Below, one piece after another: positions 5,266-5,454 of a DNA stretch of 5,454 nucleotides. A program made the position numbers and the translations under genes. Under the pieces are notes generated by a model. It saw only the letters and a program-made list of their open reading frames with translations, searched no databases and was not told the origin of the DNA. Source of the DNA: Nitrospirota bacterium (GTDB taxonomy: Bacteria > Nitrospirota > Nitrospiria > Nitrospirales > UBA8639); contig CP070628.1 of NCBI GenBank assembly GCA_020355985.1, positions 1,636,069 to 1,641,522 on the forward strand, read 5' to 3'. Every line of letters starts with the position of its first letter. Positions within the stretch are counted from its first letter, which is position 1.

Positions 5266-5454
5266 TTATCTCTCCGACAATATTATTCCACTCATCATAG
5301 TTCCGTTGACTTTTCCTTCCCGACGGTAGGAAAAAAACAGATCGTCACGACAGCGGGTACACTCCCCTATTTGCTCAACTTGATGCTCAGGAATACCACT
5401 GGCGAGAATTTGGTGCCAGATCAATTTCTTCAAGTCCAACATCCCCTTGCCTGC
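5266..5454 (-). CDS. pgeF: PgeF/YfiH-family (laccase-domain) protein, C-terminal fragment
   Basis: The window edge cuts this gene; 62 C-terminal residues and the TAA stop (5266-5268) are present. The segment LDLKKLIWHQILASGIP (6-22 of the fragment), then ECTRCRDDLFFSYRREGK (31-48), matches the end of YfiH/DUF152 proteins, where the consensus is a Cys-Thr-x-x-x...FFSYRR block. The family includes the peptidoglycan editing factor PgeF, which removes wrongly placed residues such as L-Ser from UDP-MurNAc precursors, and purine-nucleoside-active homologues. The metal-binding His/Cys residues further upstream cannot be checked. The usual closing GRMASLI is present here as GTMMSGII. It is transcribed in the same direction as yggS with a 140-base gap. 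Confidence 0.85.
   Translation of the reverse strand, partial: AGKGMLDLKKLIWHQILASGIPEHQVEQIGECTRCRDDLFFSYRREGKVNGTMMSGIILSER

Overview
The window reads as ordinary chromosomal housekeeping DNA of a free-living, Gram-negative-type bacterium. The codon use and by-eye base composition (roughly balanced, perhaps upper 40s % GC), the protein wording, and the yggS/yggT/divIVA cluster beside a PilB-type ATPase and an AmiE-like serine hydrolase are compatible with a member of Nitrospirota, possibly Nitrospira-like. That is an impression, not a demonstrated assignment. I see no transposase, phage gene, CRISPR array, tRNA or rRNA.

Layout. Positions 1-1115 (minus) hold the N-terminal two thirds of a GspE/PilB-family secretion or type IV pilus assembly ATPase, cut by the window edge just after its Walker A motif. 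It starts with GTG and overlaps by 4 bases the stop of a CDP-alcohol phosphatidyltransferase (1112-1708, minus, PgsA-like), so the two form a coupled unit. Positions 1709-1909 are a divergent promoter region. From it a small uncharacterised gene (1910-2227, plus, 105 aa) is read, probably from a promoter with a perfect TATAAT box. This gene converges on the left-running cluster described next, across a 115-base gap with no convincing terminator.

Positions 2343-5454 carry five minus-strand genes in the order of transcription: the C-terminus of a PgeF/YfiH-type protein (5266-5454, cut by the window edge), yggS/YlmE-type PLP-binding protein (4403-5125), yggT membrane protein (4041-4352), a DivIVA-type coiled-coil protein (3468-4016) and a cytoplasmic serine hydrolase of the beta-lactamase fold (2343-3443). 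The last four are tightly spaced (24-50 bases) and probably one operon, with a likely promoter just upstream of yggS (5146-5174). The theme is cell envelope: PgeF edits peptidoglycan precursors, YggT and DivIVA act at the membrane in division or polar organisation, and the serine hydrolase resembles muropeptide-processing enzymes.

The points most worth a second look are the small 105-aa gene with its own strong promoter, the tandem MshEN-like (c-di-GMP-binding type) repeats at the N-terminus of the PilB homologue, the AmiE-like hydrolase beside divIVA, and the substrate ambiguity of the PgsA-like enzyme. No clearly new multi-gene system is visible.
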